The notes beneath the pieces are model-generated. The model did not search any database. It saw only the letters and a program-made list of their open reading frames with translations, and was not told the origin of the DNA. Made by a program: the position numbers and the translations under genes. From an uncultured Collinsella sp. (GTDB taxonomy: Bacteria; Actinomycetota; Coriobacteriia; Coriobacteriales; Coriobacteriaceae), in the NCBI GenBank assembly GCA_959026725.1, contig CAUFMG010000023.1, positions 1 through 17,787 on the forward strand: a DNA stretch of 17,787 bases. Reading direction: 5' to 3'. Shown piece after piece: positions 14,540 through 17,787 of this stretch; positions within the stretch are counted from its first letter, which is position 1; each line of letters starts with the position of its first letter.

Positions 14540-15595
14540 CTACTGCACCGCCTCGTGCTCGCGGCCCTCGAGCGCCAGCTGCACGTACTCGGCGGTCTTG
14601 ATCTTGGCGATGGTGCCCGCCACGTCGAGCCTCTCGGTGTTGTGGGAGGTATAGGACTCGTCGGCCTGGGTCTCCACCTCGCCGTCCACGACGAACTTGT
14701 CGTAGTTCAGGTCGCGCGAGTCGCAGGCGACGCGGTAGTAGCCGCCCATGTCCTCGGCGCGCAGGCGCTCCTCGCGGGTCATGAGGGTCTCGAAGAGCTT
14801 CTCGCCGTGGCGGGTGCCGATGACCTGGGTGCCCACGCGGCCGAAGACCTCCTGCACGGCCTCGGCGAGGTCGCCGATCGTGGAGGCCGGCGCCTTCTGG
14901 ATGAACAGGTCGCCGGGGTTGGCGTGCTCGAAGGCGAACTGCACCAGGTCCACGGCCTCGTCCAGGTTCATGAGGAAGCGGGTCATGTTGGGGTCGGTGA
15001 CGGTGAGCGGCTCGCCCTTGCGGATGCGGTCGATGAACAGCGGGATGACGCTGCCGCGCGAGCACATGACGTTGCCGTAGCGGGTGCAGCAGATGGTGGT
15101 GCGGCCGGCGCCGTTGCGGGCGTTGGCGTAGATGATCGACTCCATCATGGCCTTGGACTTGCCCATGGCGTTGATGGGGTAGGCGGCCTTGTCGGTGGAC
15201 AGGCACACGACGCGGTCCACGCCCTCGTCGATGGCGGCATGCAGGACGTTGTCCGTGCCGATTACGTTGGTGCGCACGGCCTCCATGGGGAAGAACTCGC
15301 AGGAGGGAACCTGCTTGAGGGCGGCGGCGTGGAAGATGTAGTCCACGCCGTGCATGGCGTCGCGGACGCTCTGGGCGTCGCGGACGTCGCCGATGAAGAA
15401 GCGCACCTTGGACGCGAGCTCGGGGGACCTCTCCTGCAGGCGGTGGCGCATGTCGTCCTGCTTCTTCTCGTCGCGGGAGAAGATGCGGATCTCGGCTAGG
15501 TCGGTGTCCATGAAGTGTTTGAGCACGGTGTTGCCGAACGAGCCGGTGCCGCCCGTGATCATGAGGGTCTTGTCTTTGAATACGCTATCGCACAT
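14540..15595 (-). CDS. capE: UDP-GlcNAc 4,6-dehydratase/5-epimerase CapE
   Basis: This 351-residue enzyme catalyses the first step of UDP-L-FucNAc synthesis. It has the NADP-binding loop GGTGSFG (15-21), FSRDEKKQDDM (39-49) and the active-site run STDKAAYPINAMGKSK. In that run the usual SDR tyrosine is replaced by methionine (M144), with K136 nearby, as in the FlaA1/CapE family. The start is the ATG at 15595, with GGAG 6 nt upstream (15602-15605); a TTG at 15607 would add four residues ahead of that ribosome site. It follows a 230-nt gap after the flippase gene and abuts capF with a one-base gap. The gene is strongly GC-rich (70% by count in 15361-15420). Confidence 0.95.
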   Translation of the reverse strand: MCDSVFKDKTLMITGGTGSFGNTVLKHFMDTDLAEIRIFSRDEKKQDDMRHRLQERSPELASKVRFFIGDVRDAQSVRDAMHGVDYIFHAAALKQVPSCEFFPMEAVRTNVIGTDNVLHAAIDEGVDRVVCLSTDKAAYPINAMGKSKAMMESIIYANARNGAGRTTICCTRYGNVMCSRGSVIPLFIDRIRKGEPLTVTDPNMTRFLMNLDEAVDLVQFAFEHANPGDLFIQKAPASTIGDLAEAVQEVFGRVGTQVIGTRHGEKLFETLMTREERLRAEDMGGYYRVACDSRDLNYDKFVVDGEVETQADESYTSHNTERLDVAGTIAKIKTAEYVQLALEGREHEAVQ

Positions 15596-15825
15596 TTCAA
15601 GCTCCAATAAACAAAATTAAGGTGAATGAAACTTAAACAAATTTGAAGTTGTTGCTTAACCTACTAATACGTGTCTTATGCTAAACGAAAAGACGCCTGC
15701 TGGGCATAAATTAGAATTAAAAAGCGTTAATACCTGCGCCAGAACTGATAACCCCTCCATTGGCGTTAAAGAAGTCAATTCAGGTAGATATTAAGCACCG
15801 GCCGCACACTTTTATATCTAAGTAT
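15596..15825. other. 230-nt non-coding gap upstream of capE
   Basis: This is the longest gap in the minus-strand gene run, AT-rich, and marks the switch from AT-rich flippase to GC-rich capE. I see no good -35/-10 pair, no clear terminator and no JUMPstart/ops-like element. Weak candidates exist only at low match. A leader, internal promoter or processive-antitermination target is possible but not shown. Confidence 0.5.
15602..15605 (-). promoter_or_regulatory. Ribosome binding site deciding the capE start
   Basis: GGAG on the minus strand with a 6-nt spacer to the ATG at 15595; it rules out the TTG at 15607, whose codon lies upstream of it. Confidence 0.7.
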
Positions 15826-17046
15826 TTAGCGAATCTCTACTGCATTATTCCGAATAATGCAGGGAAGCATCGCGACACACCCGACAAAATAAGCAAGCGA
15901 AATTGCAATACTCGTTCCGTTAGGTCCAAACAAGTGAATCATTAAGCTGGAAAGAGGGACAACAACGATTAAAGCAACTAAATTACCAACAAGATTACCA
16001 ACCATCTTTCTTTTAACAATTGTCAGGTCGGAAAAGAAACCGATAAACGCCGTAATCAGAGAGCTAATTACCGCACCGTACAGCAAAAAAGAATACTGAT
16101 GAATTTGGTCACCGAAAAGTAGTCCCAACAAGTAGTCGCCGCAGATGAAACAAGCGAACAAAATAAGAATACACAAGACAAGGGCGCCAAGAATGACCTT
16201 CACCAACATGGTATTAAATGCTTTTTTATCCTCCGACTCACTAGCGCTCGCAAAAGCGCCGAGCAAAGGGGCATAGGCATTAGCAGCACCCGCCTGAACT
16301 ATTGCCGCGGGAGAACACACCGAGGAATAAACACCCAACATTGATGCCCCCAATGCAGCAGCAAGTTCTTGACGCGAAACAGATGTAACTGCAGCGCAAC
16401 AAAAAACCCCAACCGTAGCGGGAAGACACTTATAAAACAGTTCAGACATCGCCTTGAACCTAAAAGAAGGAACAATCGCATCGAAATTCGAAGCCCAACG
16501 TACATCAACAACCATTACAGGGAGAGACACCGCAATCATTAGAACGATGCTCAATACAAGAGAATGTGAGACATGCATTCCGGCACAAAACGCGAGAAGT
16601 GACAAAATGCCTCTCAGCAGCATCGAAATGCCACAATAAATCATATTTCCTGCTTTTTGATCAATGCCGTGGAACACATCGACCATCACTTCTATTGACT
16701 TATATATGCAATAGAAGTACACGGGGAGAAGGGAAGACTGCTGACAGGTAAAGAATGCATAAGGTAATACGAAAACAAACCCCAACACTATTGTGATTAG
16801 ACGAAAACCAATGTATTCCCCCGAAGAATACTCACATGAAAGATCGGATACCTGAAAGGATCGAATCTTATATAAACCGATTGGAACAAATAGATTGCTG
16901 ATTGTCATTGCCAAAGACAAATCACCTGCATAGTTAAAATCCGATGAAAGACGAACTACGGCAACTGTCGTTAACCACTGACAAGCAAGGTATGCAATCG
17001 AGCCAACGGTATTCCATGTGATGTTTTTCTTTAAATTGTCAGTCAA
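15826..17046 (-). CDS. Wzx-type polysaccharide flippase (MOP superfamily)
   Basis: This 406-residue, strongly hydrophobic protein has about a dozen predicted membrane segments. It opens with KKNITWNTVGSIAYLACQW, the usual entry helix of PST/Wzx flippases, and ends with a polar tail. Such proteins move undecaprenyl-linked sugar units across the membrane. It is a little shorter than many Wzx proteins but appears complete. The start is a TTG at 17046; no in-frame ATG or GTG lies between it and an upstream stop, and the ribosome site is weak. It lies 43 nt after the glucosaminidase gene on the same strand. The gene is AT-rich. A Wzx without a visible Wzy polymerase in the window leaves the export mode open. 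Confidence 0.9.
   Translation of the reverse strand: MTDNLKKNITWNTVGSIAYLACQWLTTVAVVRLSSDFNYAGDLSLAMTISNLFVPIGLYKIRSFQVSDLSCEYSSGEYIGFRLITIVLGFVFVLPYAFFTCQQSSLLPVYFYCIYKSIEVMVDVFHGIDQKAGNMIYCGISMLLRGILSLLAFCAGMHVSHSLVLSIVLMIAVSLPVMVVDVRWASNFDAIVPSFRFKAMSELFYKCLPATVGVFCCAAVTSVSRQELAAALGASMLGVYSSVCSPAAIVQAGAANAYAPLLGAFASASESEDKKAFNTMLVKVILGALVLCILILFACFICGDYLLGLLFGDQIHQYSFLLYGAVISSLITAFIGFFSDLTIVKRKMVGNLVGNLVALIVVVPLSSLMIHLFGPNGTSIAISLAYFVGCVAMLPCIIRNNAVEIR
15840..15862. repeat. Perfect 10-bp inverted repeat at the end of the flippase gene
   Basis: CTGCATTATT (15840-15849), 3-nt loop, then the exact reverse complement (15853-15862). It lies in the last codons of the flippase gene, 12 nt before its stop codon on the minus strand. 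No T-run follows directly, so it is not a standard terminator. It could protect the upstream mRNA or act as a pause hairpin. Confidence 0.8.
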
Positions 17047-17089
17047 ATTAACCCAATCGATTTAAAACTTTCAATCTACTTTTTAAAGC

Positions 17090-17787
17090 CTAACCAATAA
17101 CCTCTTTGGCGATTGCATCAATGCTTTCGCCGTATCCAACACCCGGAACGGCCCATTTGCCATTTAAATCAACGGTTCTCGGAGCACAGCCACGACTGAC
17201 ATATTTAAAGCGAGCATCAATACACGGATTAATCAATGGCTCCGTTGAACCATACGCCTTTAGATGCTGAACCTGCGCCCGCAGTCCCTCACGGACAGAT
17301 CCGAAGGTGTAGCCTGGGTTACCAGGTCCAGTGGCGCCAAGGCCTCCAAAATTGCACTGATTAGGCTGAACCAAATTTCCAAACTTCAAATATCCCGTTT
17401 CTTTCATCACCTGCCCATATAAAACTTCAGGTGAAACACCCTCCGACTGAGCCTCTTCATATAGAATTTTGCAGAAATCTATGATGTTCGACGCTCCCCT
17501 ATCCGTGTAAACGGCTGAAGGGAATCCTTTTGGGCCCACGGTCTTTGTGAAATGATCAGCGGCATCTAGATAGGTTGAATAGGCGGACGACATAATAAAA
17601 CCTTCGTATCCAGTCGCACTTGCACCATTACGCCCCTCCTTAATGCCACAATTTAAATAGTGGATGTAATAGCTCTTCAGGTTCTGCCCGAAAGCCTTCC
17701 TCAGGTCCGCATAACGATTTCGATAGCCATAAACGTCGAAGGACTCGCTCCCGCGACGGCCCTCCGCCATGCCGCAGCTGACGAAAT
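17090..17787 (-). CDS. Cell-wall glucosaminidase with repeats, 5' end outside window
   Basis: The reading frame is open to the right edge, so the N-terminus lies beyond it. The apparent ATG at 17770 is internal, because the codons before it (FVSCG) continue a repeat. The fragment holds the end of one repeat (FVSCGMAEGRRGS), a full repeat (FDVYGYRNRYADLRKAFG ... HYLNCGIKEGR), then a glucosaminidase domain with MKETGYLKFG, whose Glu (codon 17399-17401) is the likely catalytic acid, plus NFGGLGATG and VREGLRAQVQHLKAYG. Such enzymes cut the GlcNAc-MurNAc bond of peptidoglycan outside the cell. A signal peptide would be in the missing part. Its place at the head of the gene run suggests wall remodelling alongside polymer attachment. 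Confidence 0.88.
   Translation of the reverse strand, partial: FVSCGMAEGRRGSESFDVYGYRNRYADLRKAFGQNLKSYYIHYLNCGIKEGRNGASATGYEGFIMSSAYSTYLDAADHFTKTVGPKGFPSAVYTDRGASNIIDFCKILYEEAQSEGVSPEVLYGQVMKETGYLKFGNLVQPNQCNFGGLGATGPGNPGYTFGSVREGLRAQVQHLKAYGSTEPLINPCIDARFKYVSRGCAPRTVDLNGKWAVPGVGYGESIDAIAKEVIG

Noticed and set aside
11148..15499. Long plus-strand open frames opposite rfbA, capE, capF and capG
   Set aside because: They are mirror frames produced by GC-rich codons, with biased Val/Ala/Gly/Leu composition and no family motifs, while the minus strand has complete, motif-bearing enzymes.
17768..17770. ATG as the start of the glucosaminidase gene
   Set aside because: The frame stays open to the window edge and the codons before it (FVSCG) complete a repeat unit, so the gene begins outside the window.
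1..17787. CRISPR arrays, tRNA or rRNA genes, transposases or integrases
   Set aside because: No regularly spaced repeats, RNA-gene signatures or mobile-element proteins could be recognised on either strand.

Overview
The window is most of a cell-envelope polysaccharide (capsule or wall glycopolymer) locus, probably from a Gram-positive, GC-rich actinobacterium of the Coriobacteriia (Collinsella/Olsenella-like). The lineage is an inference. It rests on the very GC-rich nucleotide-sugar genes beside AT-rich glycosyltransferase genes, the Gram-positive wall-hydrolase type with short C-terminal-style repeats, and a three-gene glycosylation module like that of streptococcal rhamnose polysaccharides. 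No rRNA, tRNA, CRISPR array or transposase is visible.

Layout. (1) 1-2571, minus strand: a dTDP-sugar segment, rfbA (1672-2571) then the 5' end of rfbB (1-79, cut by the window). Between them sits a compact two-gene unit that does not belong to sugar metabolism: a DUF4869-type protein (1139-1576) followed 9 nt later by a P-loop ATPase with a possible TOPRIM-like C-terminal half (155-1129). A rho-independent terminator (1625-1652) separates rfbA from this pair. (2) 2572-2710: a divergent intergenic region with two back-to-back promoters whose -10 boxes overlap. (3) 2711-6379, plus strand: a DUF4422 glycosyltransferase and a 799-residue tandem-GT2 glycosyltransferase. (4) 6421-6454: a strong hairpin terminator between convergent genes. 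(5) 17787-6458, minus strand, one long gene run in transcription order: a wall glucosaminidase (5' end outside the window), a Wzx-type flippase, capE, capF, a GT4, capG, a second GT4, a GT2 polyprenyl-phosphate sugar synthase, a DUF2304 protein and a 727-residue GT-C-like membrane protein.

How the genes fit together. RfbA/RfbB start dTDP-L-rhamnose synthesis. CapE/CapF/CapG are the established route from UDP-GlcNAc to UDP-L-FucNAc. The two GT4s, the DUF4422 protein and the tandem GT2 would build the repeat unit or main chain from these donors. The flippase would export lipid-linked material. The GT2-DUF2304-GT-C trio matches the GacI/GacJ/GacL arrangement that adds a side-chain sugar outside the membrane. 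The glucosaminidase remodels peptidoglycan and shares a short repeat with the DUF4422 enzyme.

The most unusual content is the DUF4869 + ATPase pair lodged in the rhamnose genes. The DUF4869 protein carries an LSGG-type sequence resembling the ABC/SMC signature motif, while its ATPase partner has Walker A and B only about 50 residues apart and no signature of its own. A split signature-in-trans ATPase is a testable, unproven idea. Other items of interest are a perfect 15-bp hairpin inside the DUF4422 gene, the overlapping divergent promoters, and the sharp base-composition mosaic.
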